NCBI RefSeq assembly: GCF_037392515.1
Contig: NC_090290.1
Location: 39,083,753 to 39,147,752, forward strand
Direction of reading: 5' to 3'
From: Haliotis asinina
Taxonomy: Eukaryota; Mollusca; Gastropoda; Lepetellida; Haliotidae
Length of the DNA: 64,000 nucleotides
Shown: positions 43,146 through 55,644 of the stretch, piece after piece
Numbering within the stretch: the first letter of the stretch is position 1
Layout of the letters: each line of letters starts with the position of its first letter
The notes under the pieces: generated by a model
What the model saw: only the letters and a program-made list of their open reading frames with translations
Told to the model about the DNA's origin: nothing
Databases searched by the model: none
Made by a program: the position numbers and the translations under genes

Positions 43146-43850
43146 TAGGGCTGTAACGATGCATCGAACTATCGATGGACTGGAGTTGCTGAGCTTCCGA
43201 TAGCAATTAATCCATGGCAGAAACGAAAACATGATGCATCGATAGTATGTGTGACCAGCGATAGTTTAGTGATTGGCTTTCGTTGATAAATTCGCAACGC
43301 AAAATACAGGATGTTTGGGTTCCGACTTACTGTGTCATTGCCTTTATGAGCTAACTGTTTACTTGAATATGGTTTCAAGTTTCTTGTCAGCTATAAAGGA
43401 GCTATTTTTTTATTTCATATATACAGTACATTCATTTTGGAAATGACTTCAAATGAGACAGTTCAGGCGGATAAGAAACTATTGCAATAGCATTGCAATA
43501 GATGGTCGCTGTAGACTATGCGTGAGTGAGTTTAGTTCTACGTCACTCTCAGCAATATTACAGCTATGTGGCGACGGTCTGTAGAGAATCGAGTATGACT
43601 AGACAGTCCAGTGATCTACAGCATGAACATCGATCTTTGCATTTGCGAACCGATGACATGTGTCAACCGAGTCAACGAGCCTGACCTCCATTTAGTCGCC
43701 TCTTACGACAAGCAGAGTCGCCTTTTATGGCAAGCATGGGTTGCTGAACGCCTATTCTACCCCGGGACCTTCACGAGTCTGGAATACACTACGGCCATGG
43801 CAACCGTGTGTTGTAATAGACCAGCGCTATTGCAATAGTTGTAGCCCCAT
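43146..43850 (+). mobile_element. hAT-like non-autonomous element F, copy 1, with retroposon B inserted
   Basis: Starts TAGGGCTGTAACGATGCATC; the right end TTGCAATAGTTGTAGCCCCA is its approximate inverse. Reversed, it gives TGGGGCTACAACTATTGCAA, sharing GGCT, AAC and AT in register. AGGGCTG(C/T)AACGAT ends are typical of hAT-type elements as I recall. The left 300 bp (ACTATCGATGGACTGGAGTT, GATAGCAATTAATCCATGGC, ATGCATCGATAGTATGTGTG, ATTCGCAACGCAAAATACAG) match the copy at 55645. A retroposon B copy (43523-43785) interrupts it. No 8-bp target duplication was found. Confidence 0.6.
43523..43785 (-). mobile_element. Retroposon B, near full length, nested
   Basis: GTGAGTGAGTTTAGTTCTAC, GTCACTCTCAGCAATATTAC, AGCTATGTGGCGACGGTCTG, AGACAGTCCAGTGATCTACA, GAACATCGATC, CGATGACATGTGTCAACCGA, GTCAACGAGCCTGACC, TTAGTCGCCTCTTACGACAA, TTATGGCAAGCATGGGTTGC, TACCCCGGGACCTTCACGAG. 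Inserted in element F. Confidence 0.92.
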
Positions 43851-44318
43851 AAACAGTCGACCTTACACATTCTGTGTGTGAGAACCGGAGTTTTATTTGT
43901 ACTAAAGTATACAGCTAGTGACGGGATCCAAATATTTTGTTCGCTATATCCGTCAGTTCGACATAAGAATGTTCGCCATAGGGGTAATTACAGCATATGC
44001 ATATTATTTCTATAGGCCTGGGAGCAGGTATTTACGTCATCGGATACAGTTATGTGTACTCTCATTGTGTGTACTCGCAAGGTTGTAAGCATTACAACAA
44101 TAATAATGAGAGTACTTATACTTCGCACACCAGAGACCAAATGGGCAGGACTGAAATCCTAGAAACTCTCTGGGGTCAAGCTGCCCAAAACGGTCACCAT
44201 CCAAAACTTTCCGCACTCAACATAGTTTAGTGTCACCTGACTTGTTACCTGAACCCTATGCACAGGGCCACGCGCCACCACCATTTTCATGTTCACATGT
44301 ATATATACTGAACGGCAA
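43851..44318. other. No recognisable gene
   Basis: Unique DNA; an open frame at 43997-44230 has no recognised similarity. Confidence 0.4.
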
Positions 44319-44626
44319 AAGAAAGGCATTTTTTGCTTTGAGTTTTTGTTTGGTTGGTTTTTTTTGCCGCTGTTTTCTTTTGTTTTTGTTTTCTTTTGTG
44401 TGGGGGTTTCTTTTTGCTTTTGTTTTATTTTTGATTTTTGGTGGTTTCTTTTTGTTTTTTGTTTTGTTGATGTTGTTTTTGTTTGTTTGTTTGAGTTTTT
44501 TTTGTTTGGTTGTGGTTATTTGTTTGGTTGGGTTTGTTTTTTTCTTTTCTTTTTCTTGTGTTTTTCCTTTTGTTTTACTTTTTGTATTGTTATTTTTTTA
44601 TTGTTTTGGGGTGAAGTTTTAAAATA
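44319..44626. repeat. T/G-rich low-complexity tract
   Basis: About 300 bp made almost only of T and G, with irregular TTTTG, TTTGT and GGTT words and few C or A. Phe/Leu/Val-rich open frames resembling membrane proteins arise from TTT/GTT/TTG codons and are artefacts. Confidence 0.9.
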
Positions 44627-45008
44627 GAAGAGTCAGCATACTCACGTACGTGTACTTGAAAGCTCTTAGCAAACATCGGTATATTCAGGTCATATTTGTA
44701 TGAGCATTCTCATGTGCACATGTACACTAATGTAAGTATTTTTGGACGCGTTTAAGAGATATATGCATGTAGTTAAGTGTGTATGTTTTGGTCGCAAATG
44801 TTTGTGCTTGCTTTCGTTTATTCATAAACATACCGATGTGTACATACGTATGCCCTCTTGCGTGTGTTTGTCAACATTCTTATTCAATGTGGTCACCGAC
44901 AATTAGGAGTATTTTAACAAAAGCAGATGTGCATATGGCATCACGAGGTCCTTTAATAAGCTGACACTTGTGTCACAACTTAGTACACGTGCAGATCAGG
45001 GTTATTCT
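44627..45008. other. No recognisable feature
   Basis: Unique DNA with many ACATGT/CATGTACAC words near 44710; no gene. Confidence 0.4.
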
Positions 45009-45165
45009 TGATCTTCAGCAACCAATACTTCTCGCTGTTGGCAACTAACGACATTTTATCGTTCCTTGGGATCATCGATTCTCATGATGTTAGTCACTGG
45101 ATTATCAGATCCAGGCTCGATTAATGTCAGATCATCGTTGTATTACTGTAATAGTGCTTAAAGTA
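45009..45165 (+). mobile_element. Retroposon B copy, old and deleted
   Basis: TTGATCTTCAGCAACCAATA, GGCAACTAACG, TTCTCATGATGTTAGTCACT, GGATTATCAGATCCAGGCTC, GATTAATGTCAGATC and TACTGTAATAGTGCTTAAAG follow the family order with many substitutions and a deletion of the GACACATGTCATC section. Confidence 0.68.
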
Positions 45166-46014
45166 AGCATAGATGAAGGTACACAATGTCATATATATTG
45201 ACATATGTACAAGCGTGTCGAGGAGGTCATATATATGTGATGTAAAGGTCGCTTCGCACGGCTTTTAACGGAAGATCTACGGTAACTCATCGTTCATAAT
45301 ATCCTGGAACGTAAATTTGGTCTGTTGAAAGAACGAGCCAAGTTAATAAGGGTGGACATTTATGTATGGTTATTTGAACTCATTGTTTGAAAAACAAGAC
45401 CCAAAATCCGTTCCATATTACCATAATATTTTCCACTTGTGCAATCAGGACATTCTGAAATAATCTACTAAAATAGGTCGACAAATCCAACGGATGGTTA
45501 AGAATGAATTAATGTCAAAAGCAGTAGAGCCCATTTGCCCTCAATAACATTAACGAATCGATTAAATATGGCAACATTTCCTGGACCGCAACTTGTTTGC
45601 GATAAGCCGTTATTTGTTGCATAAAATGATGGCAGCGTTTATTCTGGCATGAAGCACAAAGGGAGTGGCTGGGACGATTAAATGAATTATGCGACACGCA
45701 CGCAACGTGTGTGTTTTTAGTGAAAATAAAATTACACTGTATGGAGTCGGCCGTGGTTATTACAGATAATAAATACAGTGTGTGGTTAAATACAAGCTAA
45801 AAACGTTGCTACTTTAATGACGATATGAATGTGACTGAAACTAATATTGGCGGTGGATGCGTGTGGTTTGATCGGTGGTTGATTAATACAAATCATAATA
45901 TTCCGTTTTGAAGAAAACATAATTTTATATTTTTGTCGCTTTTGCTGGAAAACATATTCTGCTTTTATGGTATGGTAGGCAAAGAAGGCGAGAGGATACA
46001 TTCACGGTTGCAAT
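45166..46014. other. No recognisable feature
   Basis: About 850 bp of AT-rich unique DNA. Confidence 0.45.
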
Positions 46015-46345
46015 AAACTGAATGTGACATTTACAAACATGTGACATTAAAACCGTGACATTTACCCACAGGTGTTTATATTAAGGTGATATATGCTCAA
46101 AAAGATCAATTGAATGTGACATACACATGTGTGATCAACTGAAAGTGACATTTACACAAGTGTGATCAATTGAATGCAACATTTACAGAAGTGTGATCAA
46201 CTGAAGGTGACATTTATATGAGACTGATTAGCTGAAGGTGACATACACGACAGCGATCAATTGAAGGTGGCATTCGCACATGTATGATCAGCTGAAGCTG
46301 GCATTTACACATGTGTTCAATTGAAGGCAACTTTTACCCATGTGT
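46015..46345. repeat. Degenerate ~32-bp array, left flank of the 51-bp array
   Basis: Irregular units of the type GATCAATTGAAGGTGACATT followed by TACACATGTGT, about nine copies between 46100 and 46345, preceded by looser ATGTGACATTTACA words. It grades into the 51-bp array. Confidence 0.82.
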
Positions 46346-47225
46346 GAGATATACACCATGCTGACACATACTCCATGCTGACATAAACTCGATGGTGAGA
46401 TATACACGACGGTGGCATATACACCATGCTGACATATACACCATGCTGACATAAACTCGATGGCAAAATATACACGACGGTGCCATATACACCATGCTGA
46501 CATAAACTCGATGGCAAGATATACACGACGGTGGCATATACACTATGTTGACATAAACTCGATGGCAAGATATACACGACGGTGGCATATACACTATGTT
46601 GACATAAACTCGATGGCAAAATATACACGACGGTGGCATATACACTATGTTGACATAAACTCGATGGCAAAATATACACGACGGTGGCATATACACTATG
46701 TTGACATAAACTCGATGGCAAGATACACACGACGGTGGCATATACACCATGCTGACATAAACTCGATGGCAAGATATACACGACGGTGGCATATACACTA
46801 TGTTGACATAAACTCGATGGCAAGATGTACACGACGGTGGCATATACACTATGTTGACATAAACTCGATGGCAAGATACACACGACGGTGGCATATACAC
46901 TATGTTGACATAAACTCAATGGCAAGATATACACGACGGTGGCATATACACTATGTTGACATAAACTCGATGGCAAAATATACACGACGGTGCCATATAC
47001 ACTATGTTGACATAAACTCGATGGCAAAATATACACGACGGTGGCATATACACTATGTTGACATAAACTCGATGGCAAGATACACACGACGGTGGCATAT
47101 ACACTATGTTGACATAAACTCAATGGCAAAATATACACGACGGTGGCATATACACTATGTTGACATAAACTCGATGGCAAGATATACACGACGGTGGCAT
47201 TTGCACCATGCTGACATAAACTCGA
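46346..47225. repeat. 51-bp minisatellite
   Basis: About 17 units of 51 bp reading ATACACTATGTTGACATAAA, CTCGATGGCAAGATATACAC, GACGGTGGCAT. Variants are few (CCATGCTG for CTATGTTG, AAAATA for AAGATA, AAGATACACAC, GGTGCC) and are scattered or alternate in groups, which suggests exchange between units. The left end (46346-46500) shows shorter deletion units (CCATGCTGACATATAC). A period divisible by three leaves the + strand open for 269 codons (17-residue repeat) and two - strand frames open for 290 and 188; I consider all three artefacts. Confidence 0.95.
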
Positions 47226-47480
47226 TCACGTATACTCAACAGCGACATAAACTCGATAGCGATATATAAACATTGATGACATACACGAGATGCGATGGTA
47301 TAGTTATCAACGGTGGTGACATATGCACGTTAGTGACATAAAAAAGATAATGGTAACACACGCCGAATTGTGACACATAACAACACTGATACGGTGATTT
47401 ATACATGAGTGTTATATAACATATAAAAATACCTACCTAACAATGAACGTATACACAATGGTAACACATATTCGAAGGAC
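47226..47480. repeat. Decayed right flank of the 51-bp array
   Basis: ACATAAACTCGATAGCGATA, GGTGACATATGCACG, TAGTGACATAAAA and GGTAACACA continue the vocabulary of the array without a fixed period, fading by about 47480. Confidence 0.7.
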
Positions 47481-49289
47481 GCATTTGAAAGAGGATTCTC
47501 GAGGTATGTATTGACAAATAAGCCTTTCTGACCTTGACACTTTGGACTATTTCAGTGACTGCGGCTAATGCACAACACCTAGATTTCTGGGGAAATGCTA
47601 ATGCACACTAAACAAAGCAAAGAATTTTCAGCAAAGAATATCTATAATTTTCTTCCCACAGGGAACAGAAGACGTCTAATTTGCCTTCGCCTCAGGGCGA
47701 CGCAAGTCGCCTGTATGGAACTACCCCTACCAGTTCGAAGCGCGACCATTTTACTTCCAACTATTTGTATTGAGTCGTGATTTCAGGCTAACCGATGGAA
47801 AATCTCTCATTATTTTAACCCAGATTATAAAGCCTTGCCCAGGCTGTGAAGGCTGGTGATTATCTGTGCAAAGCCCGTGGGCATTTTAGACACGTAGTCA
47901 CTGAACTAGAACTACAAGTCGTACTGGTGTGTTACAGACATTTGAGAAACGTAACGAGATACCCACAAGGTGAATTCGTTACAAAACGATTGTATAATGA
48001 CTGTGTCATCGGCCAAGAGATTTCGTCTTGTCTGTTTTAGTTCCTCGGGAATATGTTAAAAAAAACAGGATTATAGATATGTCTTCTTACTGCCCCTGCC
48101 TCAGGTCAAGGCTAGGATTTGTTACGCAACAGTACCAGTGCGTTACCAAAACATTCATATGACATTCCAACTGTTTGTCCTCCAGCAACATTCTGTCAGA
48201 TTATGTGAAATATGAAACCGCCAGCCGGAGTTTATAAAGTAAATGAGTTTTCGAGACCCGGGGTTACAGTCAAGACCTTAGTAATGCTTTCAAAAGTTTT
48301 CGTGGTTAACGTATTGCGGGTGTGATCGTATCTGTCGCATCAACTACAAAGTGACATAGCATGCAGTTTCAAGGTTGAATTGTCTTGACAGTTAACTATT
48401 GCCATGCCTTCTCGAGTGTTTATGATGGGTGCAAACGGGGGAAGTGTAACCTTTTGAGAACACTCTATACCATATGAGAATTATTGTCATGAGCTTATTT
48501 TGGTTTGCAAGACGAGGAAAACCATATTATTTTTCGTTTCAAATGAATGTTGCGTGAATGGATCTTTTTCAAACTCGTGATATAACATTAAAAGCTGTGA
48601 CGAAAAACTTCATTTAGAGCTGTTGCCAACTTAATTATATATATTCATTTAGTTCGAACACAATAACTGGTTTGATGGTCTCTGTAATGTCTAATCAGTC
48701 ACTTTTGAATAACCTCACTGAAAAATCAAATAAACAGTTTTTTAAGTTCATAGCAGAGGGAGAAAGGTCTAAAAGTCAGTTACGCTCTAGCGATCGCCAA
48801 GGATGAAAAAGGCAACACTGGCAACGCTTAAACAACCGCCCACGTACATATTCACATTTCAACGGGTTGGTTATATCGCATGGACATTGTTCATCCGGAC
48901 TGCTTGAATCATAACGCGTTATGTGATGACAGTGGTCGTAAATGTTGCCAATGTAAAATATCCAACACTATCATTAGCACTTGGTGGCGTGAAGACCATT
49001 GTACTCTCAGATTGAGTTCATCATGATGTTTCTGAGCATTCCTTTTACGCTGAACGGAAACGTCTGACATCTTGTCGATGAATTGAATTCTTGTGTACGT
49101 GGAATGTCATGTTAATGGTTCAACCACAGATGATATATGGTTCTTAATATCATGGTGATCGCCCCAAAAGGAAATCATTCAGAATTGAAAAAAGCCTTAT
49201 ACCGTTATGTTACATGAAGAAACAATCTATTTCCCCGTTTAATCTGAACGTGAGGATTTGCCACTCGAAAAAAAGCAATAACTCACGTT
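47481..49289. other. No recognisable gene
   Basis: About 1.8 kb of unique DNA. Open frames at 47595-47780 and 47846-48040 have no recognised similarity. Confidence 0.45.
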
Positions 49290-49458
49290 GCATTAGACAA
49301 TAACGTGTTACACTATCTTCCAAAAGAAAATCTTGTTAATACAGATGTTATTGTAAATCGGACAATTGTCAATTGCATTAGACAATAACATGTTACACTA
49401 TCTTCCAAACGAAACTCTAGTTAATATGGATGTTATTGTATATCGGACAATTGTAAAG
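49290..49458. repeat. 85-bp tandem duplication
   Basis: GCATTAGACAATAACGTGTT at 49290 repeats as GCATTAGACAATAACATGTT at 49375. Both continue ACACTATCTTCCAAA, GAAA-CT, GTTAATA, GATGTTATTGTA and CGGACAATTGT. The two copies are about 90 percent alike by eye. Confidence 0.85.
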
Positions 49459-49658
49459 GTTACAAGCTCTACGAATCAGCTCGTTGAAGTACTAACGAAC
49501 GAACCCTGTATAAAATACGAGACCTATCTAGTGGTAATTAACTGGAAGTTGACATCAAAGGGGGTGACAGGGTACATACTTACGAGTACAGAAGAAATGG
49601 AGAATGGGTAATTGGATACGGATTGACAGAAACTGAAAAATGGAATATGCAGTTATGG

Positions 49659-50268
49659 GTGTGGATTCCGCGGTACACCCTGGGGGTACGTAGTGACGAA
49701 GAATAGACTAACACGGTACAGGCAAACGGGGTATTGAGTAACTGGGTCCAGACTAGCGGGGTACAGACTAACGTGTACAGAGTTACGTGGTGTGGACTAA
49801 CGGGTAGGGAGTAACAGGGTATGGACTATGGGATAGGGAGTAAAGGGGTAGAGACTAATGTGTACAGAGTAACGGGGTATAGACTTATGACTACGGAGTA
49901 ACGGGGTATAACCTAACGGGTATGGAGTAAGGGCTACAGACTAACGGGCAGGGAGTAACGGGGTATAACCTAACGGGTATGGAGCAAGGGCTACAGACTA
50001 ACGGGCAGGGAGTAACGGGGTATAACCTAACGGGTATGGAGCAAGGGCTACAGACTAACGGGCAGGGAGTAACGGGGTATGGCCTAACGGGTATGGAGCA
50101 AGGGCTACAGACTAACGGGCAGGGAGTAACGGGGTATGGCCTAACGGGTATGGATTAAGGGCTACAAACTAACGATTAGGGAGTAACGGGGTATGGCCTA
50201 ACGGGTAGGGAATAACGAAGTATGAATTAACAGTACGGAGTAAGGGGATATGGCCTAACGGGTACTTA
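49659..50268. repeat. TAACGGGTATGGAG array with 57-bp higher-order unit
   Basis: A loose array of ~19-bp units (TAACGGGTATGGAGTAA-like) in which a 57-bp trio, CTACAGACTAACGGGCAGGG then AGTAACGGGGTAT and CCTAACGGGTATGGAGCAAGG, is repeated cleanly at 49934, 49991, 50048 and 50105, with diverged copies on both sides. Younger repeats sit in the centre and older ones at the edges. Confidence 0.9.
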
Positions 50269-50310
50269 TACCACAGTCTTTGCTTCAGTCATCAATGCGC
50301 CTTCGCTACA

Positions 50311-50530
50311 TGATTGAGTGATTTTAGTTTTCCGCCGCACTCAGTAATATTCCAGCCACATGCCGGCCGTCTGTAAATAATCGAGTCTGGGCCAGACAAC
50401 CCAGTGACCAACAGTATGAGCATATATCTACGCAATTGGGCTGCGATGACATGTGTCAAACAAGTCAGAGAGCCTGGCCACCCGATCCCCTTCGTCTCCT
50501 GTTACGACAAGCATGGGTTACTGAAGATCA
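50311..50530 (-). mobile_element. Retroposon B copy
   Basis: GATTGAGTGATTTTAGTTTT, CCGCCGCACTCAGTAATATT, CCAGCCACATGCCGGCCGTC, TGTAAATAATCGAGTCTGGG, CCAGACAACCCAGTGACCAA, CGCAATTGGGCTGCGATGAC, ATGTGTCAAACAAGTCAGAG, CCGATCCCCTTCGTCTCCTG, TTACGACAAGCATGGGTTAC. Confidence 0.92.
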
Positions 50531-53400
50531 ATCCAAATGTATTTGTTAGATCAGTTCAACTAGACAGACAGCAACACCAGGCTGTCATCAGTCTCGAGAG
50601 AGTCGTGGTCAACATTCAAAGCATTCACTTATCAAAATATATGTATTTATTTTTATATTCCTTGGGATACTGGATTAAAGTGAAGTGAATAATACACAGA
50701 TACAACTGTTACAAAATACAAAACTAATCTTCTTGTCATAAAACCACTGGACGTTAATCATAAATTGGCGACATTTCGTGACAAAACTCAATGACATTTC
50801 TTACCGGAAACAACTCCTGTATGATCCTTAAACATCATTGTCTCGTGAATACCAGACGATATTTGTTGGTAAATACCCTAAACGGACCACCTAATTCACG
50901 TACTGACGCGCGTATGACCCGCTGGCACGAGCACACGGGCATTATAGAGATGACCATGGCTCGGTCAGCCACAGACAGCGCCAGACATCGACCGCTCGTC
51001 TACACGCTCACCGGGGCACGCACGAAGAATTAACGTGGTCTTTCCAGAAATGTAAGGTTTCAAACGCAAACACATATGGGACTTTCAGATGAAGGGAACC
51101 CGATATGCTGGAGCGAAGTCCCTGTGAAGACCTGAGATGAAGAAGAGAGAACACCAAATGAAGTAGATACATCTGTATTAGAAGGCTTGAGTGTGCGATG
51201 GGTTGGCAAAGAAACCCAGGAATGGTTTCGTTAGGTGTTTGACATACATCAGAATAGAAATTTATCCGTTTATCATACGTTACCAGAATAACATGGTTTA
51301 GATTACTTCTTATGGGCGGTGCTATTTCGTCATGTCCTTTCCAAATAAATGTTTCGTTACGCCAGTGTTTCCTCAAGAGACCAATCTGAACCAGGTACAC
51401 ATGTCATTGAAAAATAAGTTAAGAGGGATACCTAGTATCACTGTTGTTCTTGCAAAGATATCTTGACTGTCCCCAGAAACAGGTACCTCTTGGTGTTTAG
51501 GGCAATCGCATGAATGGACAATTGGTAAAATAAGATGATAATGTCTGCGCCACCGAAATACCAGCTATTTATTTAAAGTTCCTGGAGAAGAATCATTTCA
51601 CATCATGCCGCTCAAAGCAATTCTGCAAAGCTTTGGCAGCTTTAAAACTAAAAAAGACGATCAAGTGATCAGTTAACTAGAAAATCCTGCTGTTAGTTTT
51701 TGCTTACTTCCAGAGTGGAAATCCCACACAGCAGTCTGGAGGGCTGGCCGTCCTATACACTTTGTGAAAGAATAAATGATGTACAGGGGAGCACATTATT
51801 ATTTCCATCATGTTTGTTGGAAAATAATGAGTTTTATCATCCACAAAAAGGACCTCCTTTCACTCCTCCGCAGGAGGATCAAAAGGCCTTCATCAGAACA
51901 AATAAGGACAATCACCTAAATGTTTTCATGACCCATCAGTTACTGCATAATTAGCCGATTACTTTAAGTTAGAGCAGATGGTGGTGGATGAAAACAGCAA
52001 CAAGAAAGATCTATCAAAAAATTCCCCCTGACTATTCTCGGAAAAGAGTACACAACAAATTCAGATCGGACATTTGTTATTAAGGAAGGGTGTAGATGAT
52101 CAACTCTTCTAGTGTCAATCTTCCCCTATTACTGACATACCGTTGATCAAACATACGTCGAAATCATTCAAATTCCTTACAAATTCACTTCATGTGTGGC
52201 ACCCAGCTAATAGCGCAGTTGTAGCTGTAAAGGAATTCAAGACGGAAAATGGGTCTATTAAATAAGGACGTTAATATTCTACCAAATTAAGCTCAAATGC
52301 TGAGTGCAAAAAGAGACCCTAAATGAAGGCCTGTCTGTAATGACAGGCAGGGAATCGTAATCATCATTTCCCTAAATAAGATCACAAAATGGGTTGGAAG
52401 CCCCACAAAGTTAACCAGATTAAATTAATTTAGGTTTTACTCAATTCTATTTAAATGAATCACGAATTTTGTCCAGCCTTCGCTGGGGCTCTTGTTTGCG
52501 CCATATGCTGTGTTTCAATATTAGAGGCCATGATTTGCTTTATTTCAACTTTAGCATTCTTTAAAATTCTATTTTGTCATTTGTTGTCCAACCGTGATCC
52601 ACAAATTTTAATAAATGCCTAAATCAATCAAAAACTTACATGAAGAACCGCTTTTTCATTCATTCAATATTAATCTTGTTAAAGAATCCCGTGGTTCTTT
52701 GAGGGTTCGTATTAGCTATGTCATGTCCAACGTACACATAATCTCCTTCCTTAATTTGTTTTTATGTTCCTCTTAAGATGATTTAACCATAAGTCACTCA
52801 TAAGCTACTCAGTCAGACTAAGATCTCCTACATAAGTGGTTTTGACACCTTAAAGGGTTTGCTGGATTGACATGAGTTCAGATGACCTACTATCGTGTTC
52901 CGCTTCTTTGTGAGGTTCAAGTTGTACAGGATTTCGAAATCTTTAGGGATTTTCCTGCAAGGTGGTATAGATAAGATAATTGTGAGCCGGTGAATTGTGT
53001 TTTCAAGATTTGACTTAGCGATATAGCGATAAGTATTTCACGGATGTTATAGTAGGTGCGTAACTATGCACATTATCCAATGTCTAGTGTGTCTCTTCCA
53101 GAAACAGATAATTTGATTTTAAAACCATCGATAAAACGAAACATACCTTGGACACCTGCAAAATTAAAACAATAACATACCAAATGATAAATGACAATAT
53201 TGTGTTTTAAAACATATATATAATTATGTATGTCTTTTCATATTTAATTGACTCTTGGTATCATCGAACGACTTAATCGCTCTACATAACGTGTGACCAT
53301 ATATAATACTCCTCACACACGGAAACCTGGAGTCGAACGCAGCTGTACGATGATGAAATGTCAGTATCCACATTCGTTTTAATCCAGTGATGACTGATTT
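50531..53400. other. Long unique stretch, no gene recognised
   Basis: No repeats of the families above and no exon I can defend. The longest frame, 51008-51400 on the - strand (130 codons), has no recognised domain. A small perfect hairpin lies near 52328-52347 (GCCTGTC / GACAGGC). Confidence 0.45.
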
Positions 53401-55644
53401 TGTATCACCTATTTGGAACTCGTCTATAAGTTAGTTTATTGTTGTTTAACGGCATATCTAGCTAAATCCCTGTCAGATGACAACGACCTGTAAATAAAAG
53501 AATGAGCACAGATATCAGATTAAAGAGTGAAAGATCTACGACGAACGGCATAGAGGCACTATGGCAGACTAGCAATCACTAGCTACTCAGTACAAACTAG
53601 AAAATGTTTTGTTTTTAGAACTGTATCACAACACACTCTTTGTCTTATTTTCATGACTCATGGGTGAGATATCGCTTATTATCTTACCGTCATGTAAAAT
53701 ACTTTAATTTCATTGCTCAATGACGCTTCAACAATGACGCTTCCTAGGAGGGTGACAACCGGTAGAATATTACCTGCTGCCACGGTCCCAAGCCAAACTC
53801 TCCGCCGGGAAACTGTATCGGTAACCATCGTATGACGTCATAATGTGAGGTAGAGACTGGCGGAGTTAGAGAACAGTTGTTTTTGAGTTCACTATGTACA
53901 TATTTATTTTACGGACTTTCACAGCTTTATTTACACTATTTATACATTGCATCGTTTGCACAATCAACGTAAACATTATTAACCACTTTTAAAGCAGTTT
54001 TAAGCTTGTCAGAATATGTTTCACTGATTTCAAAATTCCAGTCGAGAGGCAGGCGCCATTCTGTTTACATTTCATAGATCTATAGCCGGTAGCGAGCAAA
54101 ATGAAACAAAATGATATTTTGTACATTGAACATGGCTGTAAGGTAAATACGTTCCTCCTCGGGTAATACGGCGTCACGTACGCCTTTTTGTGACAGTGTC
54201 ATCCCTCTTGCTCAGGTAACACTGCTGCCAAAAGGTGTACGTCAGACCGTATTGCCCTCAAGAGAAGCATGCAACTAATGTGCACATTGAAAACAATTTA
54301 TTTTCGTCATGTATGACAATTTGTATCATGTATACATATTTAAACTGTACCTCAGGTACCATCCTAGAAGGTTACCCGGTCGGCTCAAAGACAAGACGGT
54401 ATTGGTCTTTGCCTCAGGTTTCAACACTTCAGACAAAGTATCCAGACCAGAAACAGCGCATCAGCGTCTTAGGAAATGCAACTCACGTGATCATTCCGCT
54501 TTCCCTGCAGCACTTTGTTCTGTCTTCCTAGCCACTCTAGTTGAACAAACAATGAACGGCATAAAATCACCAGTTCCAGCACTAAAGCATGGTGTTTGGA
54601 TATTTCTACCATTGATTACTTGATGTGCTAGACATGTTAGAGAGTCATATTACACATTACCGTCACAGCCAGACTTGTTTACCATCCACTCTTACTGACT
54701 GCTTCCTGATAGAGGAATTACAATGTTTGAGCCGTATAATTCTCCTCTTGGAGCTTCAAATCCTCTGGTACCGCCAAGTTAGAAGAACTCGGGTTTCCTT
54801 GTCTTATGTACACCCGAGTAATCCTTGTACTTATACACTAACGGCGCTGATAACGTTCTTCTTACCAACATCACGAACATTCATCTCGGGAATGAAGAGT
54901 TACTTTAAAATAATGTTCCGTGAAGCTGCAGGATGTTACAGCATATGAAATAATATAATATAGAACGACGGCTTCGTTAAGAACATCAGATAATGCTCCA
55001 TTGTCACGTGGGGAAAATGTTTCAATTAGCAGATTTTGAACATAGCGTTTGGTATATTTCATTTAAACTGTAGCAGTATTATAGCAATTCGTTTTCTCCA
55101 GTGTGCAATGAGTGGAAACCTTCATAAGTCGGAACCTCGTTAGTCAGGACACTCCGTCTTCTTGTTCATCTGGCTGTAGCGTCCTGACATTTGCTGGTTA
55201 CAACGTTAGGAATTTCAAAGAAATGACATTTTTCATGCAAATTTCGTCTGTGATTAAAGAGTGCTAGCGGTAAAGCAAACGATTTGAATAATACTTGGTG
55301 TCATGACTCGATATTTTCATTCATTTAAGCATCTGCAATAGTTACCCTGAAAGAATGGGAATTTGTTTTATGTGATCATTTTGTGAGGTTAATGTTACAA
55401 ATCTACATGTACAAGAGAACTTTGCCCCGTTTTATGATACTTAAATATGGACAGATGTTGTTACGATTTTACTCGTAACGGTTAATTCACTCGTAGGGTT
55501 TCACTGTACATGCACGTGTAACTAAATATGGAACTTTCATAAAACATGCGTGCTGCAGCTCAAGATGGAAAATGTGGACAGGATCGAAGACAGTGAGTCA
55601 AACTGTTGTTTCTTTAAGTTAATATCAGCTTAGATGATAGTTCT
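53401..55644. other. Unique stretch, no gene recognised
   Basis: Contains one TGACGTCA palindrome near 53834. Open frames at 54235-54623 and 54625-54948 overlap in different frames and match nothing I know. There are TAACGGTTAATTC and TCGTAACG-like words near 55460-55500. Confidence 0.45.

Noticed and set aside
44230..44627. Phe-rich membrane-protein-like frames
   Set aside because: Caused by a T/G-only tract; TTT, TTG and GTT codons mimic hydrophobic segments.
46317..47269. Three long overlapping open frames with 17-residue repeats
   Set aside because: The 51-bp period keeps several frames open at once; unit variants do not favour any frame by eye.
49659..50268. CRISPR-like array
   Set aside because: Regular repeats here and in the other arrays are contiguous with no unique spacers, and the setting is an animal genome.
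51008..51400. 130-codon minus-strand frame as a gene
   Set aside because: The longest frame outside repeats, but no domain, no conserved motif and no splice context; length is plausible by chance in 64 kb with six frames.
54235..54948. Cluster of ~100-codon plus-strand frames
   Set aside because: They overlap in different frames, start at arbitrary points and match no family I recognise.
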